Of a stretch of 48,553 nucleotides of DNA, positions 39,061-47,584 are shown one piece after another; position 1 is the stretch's first letter; each line of letters opens with the position of its first letter. Made by a program: the position numbers and the translations under genes. The DNA is from Clostridia bacterium. Lineage in GTDB: Bacteria > Bacillota > Clostridia > Christensenellales > Aristaeellaceae. The stretch covers positions 1-48,553 of the forward strand of contig CAAGII010000038.1 in assembly GCA_900769875.1 (NCBI GenBank). Direction: 5' to 3'. The notes below the pieces were generated by a model, which did no database searches, was not told the DNA's origin, and saw only the letters and a list, made by a program, of their open reading frames with translations.

Positions 39061-39279
39061 ATGAACCGTTTTGTGCAGTATTCGCTTGCGCACAACCGTC
39101 CCATCCGGCTGATGTACATGACGGGGGATGGCGCGCTTCATCAGGTGACGGCGGTGGTGACCGGGAGAGAGGGCGACGTGCTCTCGCTGCATGTGCTCAG
39201 ACCGCCAGAGAATTTGACATTGACCATGGACGCGCTCCTTTCGGCAGACTACATGAAGGGCGACGAGGGTCAGAGCTAA
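39061..39279 (+). CDS. Hypothetical protein, 72 aa (WYL-like beta barrel suspected)
   Basis: Sequence MNRFVQYSLAHNRPIRLMYM, then TAVVTGREGDVLSLHVLRPPENLTL. The I-R-L-x-Y opening and strand pattern recall small SH3-like or WYL-type domains, without a clear match. GAGGAGG precedes ATG 39061. It lies 12 bases after the membrane protein and 9 before the lipase gene. Confidence 0.65.
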   Translation: MNRFVQYSLAHNRPIRLMYMTGDGALHQVTAVVTGREGDVLSLHVLRPPENLTLTMDALLSADYMKGDEGQS

Positions 39280-39288
39280 GGAGTATCC

Positions 39289-40800
39289 ATGACCGAGCTT
39301 CCAATCAGAGGTACAGAAACGGGCGTGAGGCTTGACCGGGCGGAGGTGCTGCTTGCGCCCAGGCATATGGGCGCGTGGGGCTATCCTGTGCCGGATATGT
39401 CGGAGGAGCTGCTGCAGCTTTCGGCAGAGCTGGCCGCGTCGTGCTACGGCATGCGGGTGGAGCCGTGGCTTCAGGCGGGCTGGCGCGATCCATCCGTGCT
39501 GGCGGACGGGCGCGTGGTGGAGGCCTTCGACAGGGAATCGGAGCCCAATCTCCTCAGGCGCATTGCCGCGTCCCTCCGCCTGAAAAGAATCCGCCGCGGA
39601 ATGAAGCCGCAGGGCGCCATCCGCCAGATGGTGAACGCCGTGCGCAGGATCAATACGAGCGGCGAGTGCAACGCGCTCGTGATGCTGCACCCGACCGTGA
39701 GCGGACGCTATGTGGTCGCCATCGGATTGATGGGCACAGGCAAACAGCTGGCGGACTGGATTCCCAATTTTCGACTGATGGCGGACAACGGCGTCCATCG
39801 CGGCTTTATGCAGCTGGCTCGGCAGCTTGAGCGGCATGAGGATGCCGTGACCTTCCCGGATACAGCGGCGAGGCTCGGGCTTGAGCGCCTGACGTTGAGC
39901 GATATCATTGACGAGTGCCGGCATGAGGACAGCCGCTTCATGCTCTGGCTGGCAGGACACAGCCAGGGCGGCGCGGTGATGCAGGCGTGGGCGTATTTGA
40001 AGCTCACGGAGGATGGCGTGCTGCCCGGCAATCTAACGGGCTGCGGCTTCGCGTCGCCGCGCGTTGTGACGGGAAACGCCGTACCGGCTCCGGCTGCGTA
40101 TCCGCTGCTGCATGTGGTGCATGAAGCGGACCTGGTACCGCGGCTCGGCGCGATGGCGCATCTGGGTACGCTGCTCTCCTTCCGAGCAAGCGGGGCGGAG
40201 GGGCAAGCGAAGACTCCTGCGGCGATCGCGGCTGCCGCGTTGCTGGACGGTGTGCATGGCATGCCGGACGCGCTGATTTCCGCCAGCGCGTACCTGACGC
40301 TTCTGTCGGCGCTGCGTACGGAGGAAATGGTCGCCGTGCTGGGCTCGGCGCCGGGTGCGCTGGTACGCTTCCGCGCGCTGGCAGCGGCGCTTGAAGGTCA
40401 GCGCGACAGGCTGTTCGTCAGCCTCCTGCAGGGCATGGAGGATGCGTACCGTTCCCTGACGGGGCAGACGATGCCGCGCCAGCGCGTTCTGCGCGCGGTC
40501 AGGCGTATGCGAAGAATGGCGGATGATGTGGGTCTGGGGGCGCTGACGGCTGCGTGCTCCTCTGCCATGCGCGCCTTCCACGGTATCCTCGGCACGGAAG
40601 ATGGACAGATGGGCGTGTATGCCCGGATTGTGACGCAGTTTGCGCACGAGCTTGCGCCTGCTGTCTGGCAAAGCGGCATGCCGCCGCTCATGCTGCCGCT
40701 GCTGCCCGCGCGCCTGACGCTGTGCGCGCATGTGGAAAGACTGCCGCGCCGCGCGCTCAGACTGCCGCACCGGACGGTCAGCCGAAGGAAATTGGAATAA
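39289..40800 (+). CDS. Lipase class 3 family alpha/beta hydrolase
   Basis: A 503-residue protein with the nucleophile elbow GHSQGG (in FMLWLAGHSQGGAVMQAW) and class-3-lipase context: VHRGFMQLARQL upstream, CGFASPRVVTGNAV downstream, and a later Asp/His pair in HEADLVPRL. The C-terminal ~170 residues are helical and unassigned. There is no signal peptide, so it is probably cytosolic. ATG 39289 has AAGGAG 5 bases upstream. Substrate unknown. Confidence 0.87.
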   Translation: MTELPIRGTETGVRLDRAEVLLAPRHMGAWGYPVPDMSEELLQLSAELAASCYGMRVEPWLQAGWRDPSVLADGRVVEAFDRESEPNLLRRIAASLRLKRIRRGMKPQGAIRQMVNAVRRINTSGECNALVMLHPTVSGRYVVAIGLMGTGKQLADWIPNFRLMADNGVHRGFMQLARQLERHEDAVTFPDTAARLGLERLTLSDIIDECRHEDSRFMLWLAGHSQGGAVMQAWAYLKLTEDGVLPGNLTGCGFASPRVVTGNAVPAPAAYPLLHVVHEADLVPRLGAMAHLGTLLSFRASGAEGQAKTPAAIAAAALLDGVHGMPDALISASAYLTLLSALRTEEMVAVLGSAPGALVRFRALAAALEGQRDRLFVSLLQGMEDAYRSLTGQTMPRQRVLRAVRRMRRMADDVGLGALTAACSSAMRAFHGILGTEDGQMGVYARIVTQFAHELAPAVWQSGMPPLMLPLLPARLTLCAHVERLPRRALRLPHRTVSRRKLE

Positions 40801-40819
40801 ACAGGCGGGAGGGATCACC

Positions 40820-41089
40820 ATGCTGCTGACTGTGCTTCTCATCCTGAGCGGTGTAATGAGCCTGTGTGCCTTTACGCTGATGGGCGTGGACAAGCGCCGT
40901 GCCAGACGCGGACGCTGGCGCATTCCCGAAAGGACGCTGTTTCTTTTTGCGCTGCTTCTTGGCGCGCCCGGCGGAACGGCGGGTATGCTGCTGTTTCATC
41001 ACAAGACAAGGCACTGGTATTTCCGCTTTGGCTTTCCCGCGCTTGCGCTTGTCCAGCTGGCGCTGCTCGTTTTCACAGCCATGAGGTGA
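40820..41089 (+). CDS. DUF1294 membrane protein
   Basis: An 89-residue protein with three hydrophobic helices and the family hallmarks MGVDKRRARRGRWRIPERTL and GGTAGMLLFHHKTRHWYF. ATG 40820 has GGGAGGG 6 bases upstream. Function unknown. It lies 5 bases before rarA. Confidence 0.9.
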   Translation: MLLTVLLILSGVMSLCAFTLMGVDKRRARRGRWRIPERTLFLFALLLGAPGGTAGMLLFHHKTRHWYFRFGFPALALVQLALLVFTAMR

Positions 41090-41094
41090 TTTGG

Positions 41095-42402
41095 ATGCAG
41101 AACGACTTCTTTTCATCCCGGCAGGACGCGCCGCTTGCCGACAGGATGCGGCCGCGAACGCTGGAGGAATTCATCGGGCAATCTCATCTGGTGGGGCAGG
41201 GCAGGCTGCTGCGCCGCGCCATTGAGGCCGACAGGCTGACCTCTTCGATATTCTTTGGCCCGCCCGGATGCGGCAAGACGACGCTTGCGTCGATCATCGC
41301 GCGGGCTACGCGGGCAAGCTTTGTGCAGCTCAATGCTGTGACAAGCGGCGTGGCGGATGTGCGCGAGGTGCTCAAGGCCGCCGAGGAACGCCGCACCATG
41401 TACGGACAGGCCACCTACCTGCTGCTGGATGAGTGTCATCGCTGGTCGAAGGCGCAGAGCGATTCCATTCTTCCCGCCATTGAGCGCGGTATCATCCGCT
41501 TTATCGGCTCGACCACGGAAAACCCGATGATCGCCATGACGCCCGCGATTGTCAGCCGCTGCCGCGTGTTTCAGTTCTTCCCGCTGAGCGACGCGGATGT
41601 GATGGACGCCATGCGCCGCGCGCTGTCGGATACGGAGCGCGGCTACGGCACGCTGCGCGTACAGGCGGATGAGGACGCGCTGCGCCATATTGCCCGCATC
41701 GCGGACGGCGATGTGCGCTCCGCGCTGGGCGCTGTGGAGCTTGCCGTGCTGACCACGCCCGCCGATGAGGACGGGGTGATCCGCCTGACGCTCGCAGTGG
41801 CGGAGGAAAGCATCCAGAAGCCGATGCTCCGCTGTGACGAAAGCCTGTATTATGATATGCTCAGCGCATTCTGCAAGAGCCTGCGCGGCTCGGACAGCGA
41901 CGCGGCGCTTGCGTGGTTCGCGCGGCTGATTTATGCCGGGGTTGATCCACGCCTGATTACCAGAAGGCTGATCGCCCATGCGTCGGAGGACGTCGGGCTT
42001 GCCAATCCCATTGCCATGCTGCAATGCGCGGCTGCGGATCATGACCTGCAGGCGGTTGGCATGCCGGAGGCTCGTCTGCCCATCGCGCAGGCAATCATTG
42101 CGGTGTGCGAAAGTCCCAAGAGCAACGCCGTCAGCATGGCGGTGGACGCTGCCCTTGCCGACGCGGAAAAGGGCGGCTTCGGGCCGGTGCCGGTGCATCT
42201 GCGCGATACGCACTATCAGGGGCATGAGCGCATCGGCAGCGGCGAAGGCTACAAATATCCGCACGATTACCCGGGGCATTGGGTGAAGCAGGAGTACATG
42301 CCCCCGGAGGTGCGCGGCAAGCGCTATTACCAGCCCAGCGATATGGGGCATGAGGCGACCATACTGAAAAACCATCAGGCAAGGGAGGCAAAGAAGCCAT
42401 GA
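41095..42402 (+). CDS. rarA: Replication-associated recombination ATPase RarA (MgsA)
   Basis: A 435-residue AAA+ clamp-loader-like ATPase that acts at stalled replication forks. It has the conserved opening PLADRMRPRTLEEFIGQSHL, Walker A GPPGCGKTT, Walker B LLLDECHR, sensor-1 IGSTTENP and the C-terminal MgsA domain ending HYQGHERIGSGEGYKYPHD. ATG 41095 has GAGGTG 6 bases upstream. It overlaps the histidine kinase start by ATGA. Confidence 0.95.
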   Translation: MQNDFFSSRQDAPLADRMRPRTLEEFIGQSHLVGQGRLLRRAIEADRLTSSIFFGPPGCGKTTLASIIARATRASFVQLNAVTSGVADVREVLKAAEERRTMYGQATYLLLDECHRWSKAQSDSILPAIERGIIRFIGSTTENPMIAMTPAIVSRCRVFQFFPLSDADVMDAMRRALSDTERGYGTLRVQADEDALRHIARIADGDVRSALGAVELAVLTTPADEDGVIRLTLAVAEESIQKPMLRCDESLYYDMLSAFCKSLRGSDSDAALAWFARLIYAGVDPRLITRRLIAHASEDVGLANPIAMLQCAAADHDLQAVGMPEARLPIAQAIIAVCESPKSNAVSMAVDAALADAEKGGFGPVPVHLRDTHYQGHERIGSGEGYKYPHDYPGHWVKQEYMPPEVRGKRYYQPSDMGHEATILKNHQAREAKKP

Positions 42403-43289
42403 GAAGGCTTGACGCACAGGGCAATGTGGATAAGGCAAGCGTGTTTGCCATCGTGGCCAACGCATTGCAGATCACCCTGATGCTGAGCGTGGCGCTGTAC
42501 ATCCTGCTGACCGACAGCCTGCACTGGGATGCGTGGATGATCCGCGCGGCGGTGCTCAGCGCCTGTTTTGTGGTCAGCATCGGCGCCGCGTATGATATCC
42601 GCGACGCGGTATCCACACGCCGGATTCTGCGTCAGGTGGACGATATGAACCAGACCATGACCAACATGGAAACGCTCAACAACACGCTGCGCGCGCAGCG
42701 GCATGATTTTCTCAACCATCTGCAGGTGGTGTACAGTCTGATGGAAATGGGCGAAATGGACGAGGCCAACGCCTACATCGAGAAGGTCTATGGCGCCATC
42801 ACCTCGGTCAGCCGGGTGATGAAAACCGCAAGCCCCGCCATCAACGCGCTTTTGCAGGTGAAGGCGTCGGCGTGTCAGGAGAAGCATGTGAAGCTGACGC
42901 TGGATATCACAAGCGCGTGGAAGGAGCTTCCCATGCCGCATTGGGAGATGTGCAAGGTGCTTGGCAACCTGATTGACAACGCGCTGGACGCGCTGGAGGA
43001 GGTGGAGGACAGGCAGCTGACTGTGAAGCTGACGGAGGATCTGCATGCCTACCGTTTCAGCGTGAGCAACAATGGCCCGATGATTCCAAAAGCAAGCCGG
43101 CAGCATATCTTCATGCCCGGTGTGACCACCAAGAGTGCCGGGCACGGCATGGGGCTGTACATTGTGCGCAAAACGCTCAATGCGAACGGCGGCGATATCG
43201 AGCTGACAAGCGATGCGGCACGGACGTGCTTCAGCGGCTGGGTGCCCAAGCAGAAGGCTGCCGCTGCGGATCGAAGGGACAATCAATGA
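42399..43289 (+). CDS. Sensor histidine kinase, Spo0B/CitA-type
   Basis: A 296-residue kinase. It has two N-terminal membrane helices (about 15-37 and 46-65) with almost no extracellular loop, a coiled linker and a Spo0B-type dimerisation helix with the phospho-acceptor His in LRAQRHDFLNHLQVVYSLM. A HATPase_c domain follows (N-box LIDNALDALEE; G-box GHGMGLYIVRKTL). It probably senses an intramembrane or cytosolic cue. No response regulator is encoded nearby, and its gene overlaps rarA by 4 bases. Confidence 0.9.
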   Translation: MRRLDAQGNVDKASVFAIVANALQITLMLSVALYILLTDSLHWDAWMIRAAVLSACFVVSIGAAYDIRDAVSTRRILRQVDDMNQTMTNMETLNNTLRAQRHDFLNHLQVVYSLMEMGEMDEANAYIEKVYGAITSVSRVMKTASPAINALLQVKASACQEKHVKLTLDITSAWKELPMPHWEMCKVLGNLIDNALDALEEVEDRQLTVKLTEDLHAYRFSVSNNGPMIPKASRQHIFMPGVTTKSAGHGMGLYIVRKTLNANGGDIELTSDAARTCFSGWVPKQKAAAADRRDNQ

Positions 43290-43292
43290 GGC

Positions 43293-43490
43293 TGTGCATA
43301 ACTTTATCCACAGCCGTACAGCCACGCTATGAGCGCGCCGCGTGGCGGCGAAGAGCCGCAAGGGCGCACAGCGCCACAGGTTGCCGGAGACATGAATAAA
43401 TCATACGAAAAGCTTACAAACATTACAGAAGTGTTAATATCAACAGTATCCACAGGTTTATCCACAGGTTCAAGGTGGAAAAGTGGATAA
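43293..43490. other. Cluster of DnaA-box-like sites in a gene-free region
   Basis: Five 9-mers match the DnaA box TTATNCACA exactly or with one change: 43293-43301 (minus, TTATGCACA), 43304-43312 (TTATCCACA), 43446-43454 (GTATCCACA), 43458-43466 (TTATCCACA) and 43482-43490 (minus, TTATCCACT). An AT-rich stretch (about 43390-43445) separates the two groups. The whole gap 43290-43645 has no gene. It could be a secondary DnaA-binding site, a titration site or an origin. Confidence 0.6.
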
Positions 43491-43645
43491 TTTCAGACCT
43501 TTTCGCCAGCATTTAACACGGGAAGGCTGCGCGAATCATGACGGATCATGAAGTATTGTGTGAAGTATTCCTGCGCATTGCTTCATGATTTCTGAGGCTA
43601 TGCTTCGCATGAATCGGCCTGACTCAGACAAAGGAGGAGAACCGT

Positions 43646-44593
43646 ATGCATCACATTCTGCATCTGGCAGGCGATTCGCGGCCGCTTTGCCCCATCGGGC
43701 TTGGCACTGCGGGCATCCTCAGGTGGCATGACGGAAGCGTCGCGGATGTGCTCGGCACGTTTCTGGACTGTGGCGGACAGGTGGTGGATACCGCCCGCAT
43801 CTACGGCTTCCCGCGCATTGGCGCAAGCGAGGAGGCGTTGGGCCTCTGGATTGCGCAGAGCGGCAGAAGGCAGGACGTGCTGCTGATGAGCAAGGGCGGA
43901 CATCCCCATGTACACAGCATGCACAGGCCCCGGATGCGTCAGAAGGATATGGCGTCTGATCTTGAGGAGAGCCTGCGCGCGCTGAGAACGGACTGCATTG
44001 ACGTCTATTTCTATCACCGGGACGACGAATCGCAAACGGTGGGAGAACTGCTGGAGTGCATGGAGGACTTCCGCCGCAAGGGGAAAATCCGCTTCTATGG
44101 CTGCTCCAACTGGTCTGTGGAGAGGATGCGCGCGGCGGATGAATACGCCCGCGAGCATGGTTGCGACGGCTTTGCCGGCAATGAAGCCCTGTACAACATC
44201 GCCTCCGACCACATGAAGCCCCTGCCGGACGATACCATGCGCAAGGCCGATGGCGCGATGCGCGCCTATCATGCGCGCGCGGCTGGCAACATCCTTATGC
44301 CTTACAGCGCTCTGTGCGAGGGTTATTTCCATCAGATGGCGAAGGGTGGCGTGCTTTCCGCGCTTGCCCTGTCGCGCAGTCCTTACGATACCCCGGAGAA
44401 CCGGCGGATTGCGCAGCGCATCCGCCATGTGCATGAGAAGCGCGGCGCGACGGTGACACAGGTGCTCGCGGGCTTCTACCTTGCGCAGCCGCTGCCCATG
44501 CTGCCGCTGTTTGGCTGCGGCTCTCCGGCGCATGTGCGCGAGTTGATGGGCGCGCTTGAGCTGCCGTTTGCTCCGGAAGATTTCCATGACTGA
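43646..44593 (+). CDS. Aldo/keto reductase family protein
   Basis: A 315-residue (beta/alpha)8 oxidoreductase. The family order is visible: PIGLGTAGI at the start, catalytic Asp and Tyr in VVDTARIYG, Lys in LLMSKGG and His in VYFYHRDD, then NADP-loop-like GATVTQVLAGFYLAQ near the end. AAAGGAGG lies 8 bases before ATG 43646. Substrate unknown. A terminator follows. Confidence 0.92.
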   Translation: MHHILHLAGDSRPLCPIGLGTAGILRWHDGSVADVLGTFLDCGGQVVDTARIYGFPRIGASEEALGLWIAQSGRRQDVLLMSKGGHPHVHSMHRPRMRQKDMASDLEESLRALRTDCIDVYFYHRDDESQTVGELLECMEDFRRKGKIRFYGCSNWSVERMRAADEYAREHGCDGFAGNEALYNIASDHMKPLPDDTMRKADGAMRAYHARAAGNILMPYSALCEGYFHQMAKGGVLSALALSRSPYDTPENRRIAQRIRHVHEKRGATVTQVLAGFYLAQPLPMLPLFGCGSPAHVRELMGALELPFAPEDFHD

Positions 44594-44601
44594 CGCCGCT
44601 G

Positions 44602-44632
44602 TCCGCTCTGCGCTGTGCAGGGCGGATTTTTG
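44602..44632 (+). terminator. Terminator after the aldo/keto reductase
   Basis: TCCGCTCTGC and GCAGGGCGGA (one G-T pair) followed by TTTTTG. Confidence 0.8.
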
Positions 44633-44653
44633 TGCCCCAAATGCGGGCAAATA

Positions 44654-44684
44654 TGTTGAAATATCAACAAACATGTGTTACAAT
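44654..44684 (+). promoter_or_regulatory. marR promoter with overlapping dyad
   Basis: TTGAAA (44656-44661), 17 bases, TACAAT (44679-44684). The dyad TGTTGA-N4-TCAACA (44654-44669) overlaps the -35 and is a likely autoregulatory site. Confidence 0.7.
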
Positions 44685-44717
44685 GGAGGCGGTCATGAAC
44701 CGAACGGAGGTGTGCGC

Positions 44718-45173
44718 ATGCTCAATCGCTTTGAGACCTTTATCCGCTGCATCACGGAGATCGACCTGTACTGGCACCGGCTTGCGTCCAGCGAGATGAA
44801 GGAGTACGGACTCAAGGGCAACTGTGCCATCTATTTCGCGCAGCTCTGCCACGCGCCCGAGGGTTTGACGTCGGTTCAGCTCGGCACGGCCTGCGGCAGG
44901 GACAAGGCGGATGTTTCGCGCGATATGGCGACGCTTGAAAAGGCCGGGCTGGTCACGCGCGTCCGCAGCGGCGGCACCTATCGCGCCAGGATTCGGCTGA
45001 CGGAGTGCGGCAGGGCGCTCACGGACGATATCATCCGCAAGGTCGAACAGGCTGTCTGCATGGTGGGAGGCGACCTGACGGATGCCGAAAGGGAATGCTT
45101 CTACAGCGTGCTTGGCAGAATTACGGACAGGCTCCATACCGTCAGCGAATCCGGGCTGACGCGGGAGCAATGA
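44718..45173 (+). CDS. MarR-family transcriptional regulator
   Basis: A 151-residue winged-helix protein: dimerisation helix (MLNRFETFIRCITEIDLYWH), HTH (GLTSVQLGTACGRDKADVSRDMATLEKAGLV, in parts) and wing (RVRSGGTYRARIRLTECGR). ATG 44718 has GGAGG 7 bases upstream; earlier in-frame starts fall in the promoter. It is followed 12 bases later by the DegV gene, probably in one transcript. Confidence 0.9.
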   Translation: MLNRFETFIRCITEIDLYWHRLASSEMKEYGLKGNCAIYFAQLCHAPEGLTSVQLGTACGRDKADVSRDMATLEKAGLVTRVRSGGTYRARIRLTECGRALTDDIIRKVEQAVCMVGGDLTDAERECFYSVLGRITDRLHTVSESGLTREQ

Positions 45174-45185
45174 AGGGAGAAAGGC

Positions 45186-46040
45186 ATGGCACTTCAAATT
45201 CTTGTAGATTCAGCCTCCGATATTACCCCGGACGAGGCGAAGCGGCTGAAGGTGGTGCATATTCCGCTCACAGTCAGCTTTGGCGACTCGCAGTATCAGG
45301 ACGGTGTCAACCTGACCCACAGGCAGTTCTACGAAAAGCTGATCGAGAGCGATACCCTGCCTATGACCTCGCAGGCGACGCCGGCAGTGTTTCAGGAGGT
45401 CTGTCGTCCGCTGGTGGAGGCGGGGGATGAGGTGGTCATTATTGCGCTGTCGTCCCAGCTCTCTGGCACATGCCAGAGCGCATGCCTTGCCGCGAGCGAG
45501 TTTGGCGGCAGAGTGCATGTGGTGGATAGCGAAAATGTGTGTATCGGCGAGCGTCTGCTGGTACAGCGTGCCGTGGAGCTGCGTGCGCAGGGCATGGGCG
45601 CTCAGGAGCTGGTGAACGCCCTGAACCGCGAGAAGAAGGACATTCGCGTGCTGGCGGTGCTCGATACGCTCGAGTATCTCAAAAAGGGCGGCCGCGTGTC
45701 CGCGGCGGCAGCGTTTGCGGGCGGGCTGCTCTCCATCAAGCCTGTGGTCACGGTGGCGGACGGCAAGGTGCAGCTCTGCGGCAAGGCGAGGGGTTCGCGC
45801 AACGGCGGCAACCTCCTGCGCAGACTGATCGCAGAAGGCGGAGGCGTGGACTTCACGCGCCCGTATTGCGTGGCCTACAGCGGGCTGAGCGACGCCATGC
45901 TGCAAAAATACATGGATGACAACGCCGACCTGTGGCAGACGCACACCAGGGCGCTACCCGTGTACACGGTAGGCAGTGTGATCGGCACGCACGTCGGCCC
46001 GGGTGCCATCGCGGTGGCGTACTTTGAAAAACAGGTCTGA
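45186..46040 (+). CDS. DegV family fatty-acid-binding protein
   Basis: A 284-residue DegV protein; the family binds a fatty acid and some members (FakB) present it to the kinase FakA. It has ILVDSASDITPDEAKRL, the lipid-pocket motif TSQATPAVFQE, ALSSQLSGTCQSA, LEYLKKGGRVS and the end VGPGAIAVAYF. ATG 45186 follows GAAGGGAG. No fakA-type kinase is nearby. Confidence 0.95.
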   Translation: MALQILVDSASDITPDEAKRLKVVHIPLTVSFGDSQYQDGVNLTHRQFYEKLIESDTLPMTSQATPAVFQEVCRPLVEAGDEVVIIALSSQLSGTCQSACLAASEFGGRVHVVDSENVCIGERLLVQRAVELRAQGMGAQELVNALNREKKDIRVLAVLDTLEYLKKGGRVSAAAAFAGGLLSIKPVVTVADGKVQLCGKARGSRNGGNLLRRLIAEGGGVDFTRPYCVAYSGLSDAMLQKYMDDNADLWQTHTRALPVYTVGSVIGTHVGPGAIAVAYFEKQV

Positions 46041-46045
46041 TCGGA

Positions 46046-46088
46046 CAAAAAAAACCTTCGCAGCAGGATGACGCCGCGGAGGGTTTTT
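46046..46088. terminator. Bidirectional terminator
   Basis: CCTTCGC and GCGGAGG arms with an A-run on the left and GGGTTTTT on the right, between the convergent degV and MFS genes. Confidence 0.75.
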
Positions 46089-46109
46089 CACAATCATGGT
46101 TCTTTTCGC

Positions 46110-47270
46110 TTACCTGCGCCCGCCTGTCAGGTTGAGGGCGGAGATGCCGAGCAGCAGCAGCAGGAATCCGCACAGCGACCACATGCCGGCGGTGAGACCG
46201 GCAGCGTCCGCGACAATGCCCGCGATGAAGGGGACGACGGCAGAGCCGAGACCGCCCATGCCAAACATGATACCGGGCGCGACCGCAGAACCGGCGACAT
46301 AGCGCGCGGCGTTGGACACGGCAGTCGCGTACATGGCGGACATGCTCAGCCCCATCAACGCCACGGAGAGGATTGCCATCACCGTGCTTTCAGAGAACAG
46401 CACAATGCCGGTCATGCCGATCAGGAAGCCTGCGGACAGCGCCACCAGCAGCACGCGCCGGTTCACGCGCGTACCGATGGCAGCAAAGATGAGACGCCCG
46501 ATGAGCATGGTGAGCCACATCAGCGAAACCATGGTCTCGCTGGGTACATGCTCGCGGAAGAAGGCGTTGGTCTGGCTCAGGTGGCTGGACAGCCATGAGG
46601 ACGCGGAGGTTTCCACGCCCACATAGAGGAAGAAGGTCATTGCGGAGAGATAGAAGCCCAGCTCTTTCCAGAACTGGATGTCACGCTGGCTGCCGTCCTC
46701 GGCTGTGGGACGCTGGCGTGCCGGGATGCCGGTGGTCAGGGAGAACACGAACAGTCCCGCGCCCAGCACGGCGACGATGCCCACCGGCACCTGCCAGCCC
46801 GCGCCGCTCTTGGTCAGAAAGCCCATCAGCAGCGGGAAGGTCACGGCGCCCACGGCATAGGAGGCGTGCATGATGTTCAGGCGCGACGCGCTGCCGTCAT
46901 ACATCTCTGTAACCACGGTGTTCACAAGGCTGTTGATGCCGCCCCATGAGCAGCCGGCGAGGAACAGCAGCACATAATAGGTCATCGGCAGTGGAAGCAG
47001 CGCGAAGAGCGCGAAGCTCAGGCACATCACCATGCTGTAGAGCAGCATGGCGCCGCGGCGGCCGGTCTTTTCCATCAGCAGATTGCCCACGATGCTCATG
47101 AGCAGATTGCCCATGCTCATGCAGGTGATCAGTAGCGCGGACTGGCTGTTGCTCCAGCCCGTCTGCTCCATGATGGGCTTCATCACGGTGTTGGCGGTCA
47201 GCACCATGCACCCGATGGAGAAATAGGCGAAAATGGAAAGCAGGTAAGGCTTTGTGCGGCTGTCCTTCAC
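46110..47270 (-). CDS. Major facilitator superfamily transporter
   Basis: A 386-residue MFS protein with 12 predicted helices and a central cytosolic loop (RQRPTAEDGSQRDIQFWKEL). The loop-2 signature is GNLLMEKTGRRGAM. The start is GTG 47270 (reads MKDSRTKPYLLSIFAYFSIG), because GGAGG lies 8 bases upstream and the longer frame to 47333 has no such site. It has a good promoter about 190 bases upstream, so the leader is long. Substrate unknown; fucose-permease-like or drug export are options. Confidence 0.9.
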   Translation of the reverse strand: MKDSRTKPYLLSIFAYFSIGCMVLTANTVMKPIMEQTGWSNSQSALLITCMSMGNLLMSIVGNLLMEKTGRRGAMLLYSMVMCLSFALFALLPLPMTYYVLLFLAGCSWGGINSLVNTVVTEMYDGSASRLNIMHASYAVGAVTFPLLMGFLTKSGAGWQVPVGIVAVLGAGLFVFSLTTGIPARQRPTAEDGSQRDIQFWKELGFYLSAMTFFLYVGVETSASSWLSSHLSQTNAFFREHVPSETMVSLMWLTMLIGRLIFAAIGTRVNRRVLLVALSAGFLIGMTGIVLFSESTVMAILSVALMGLSMSAMYATAVSNAARYVAGSAVAPGIMFGMGGLGSAVVPFIAGIVADAAGLTAGMWSLCGFLLLLLGISALNLTGGRR

Positions 47271-47492
47271 AGCTCGTTCCTCCTTTAATGCTTCATCCTT
47301 TGGACAGACAATGATCCCGGCGTGGACTGTCACAGCCGCCCCTTGTCATGCGTTGTGCCCGTCCGTGAGCGGAACGCGTCCGGGATAGCGGCGTGATTGC
47401 GCAAAGCGGCACCGGCTTCCCTGCAACGGATGCCTGCCCTGCGCACGCACACGCAGCGCTTCCCATTGTAGCATGAAACCGTCCGGTGTCAA
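47271..47492 (-). promoter_or_regulatory. MFS gene promoter and long leader
   Basis: Leftward TTGACA (47487-47492), 16 bases, TACAAT (47465-47470). The leader of about 188 bases is GC-rich and can fold, but I match no riboswitch family. The rest of 47493-47584 holds only the terminator below. Confidence 0.65.
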
Positions 47493-47541
47493 GGGCTGCA
47501 AAACGTTTTCGTCGGAGCCGGTGAGCAGAAAATCCGCACGG

Positions 47542-47573
47542 GAAAACGGGATACGCAGCGCGGCGCATCCCGT
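47542..47573 (-). terminator. Terminator of the secreted Cys-rich protein gene
   Basis: Leftward ACGGGATGCGC and GCGTATCCCGT arms followed by TTTTCCC. Confidence 0.7.
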
Positions 47574-47584
47574 TCCCGACCGGA

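Noticed and set aside
37735..39960. 741-codon leftward open frame opposite the GT-C-like gene
   Set aside because: Arg/His/Gln-rich shadow frame crossing three real rightward genes with good start signals.
47271..47458. Cobalamin riboswitch in the MFS leader
   Set aside because: A GGGAAGCCGGTG stretch resembles one conserved element, but the B12 box and the rest of the core are missing and the gene is not a cobalamin transporter type I can identify.
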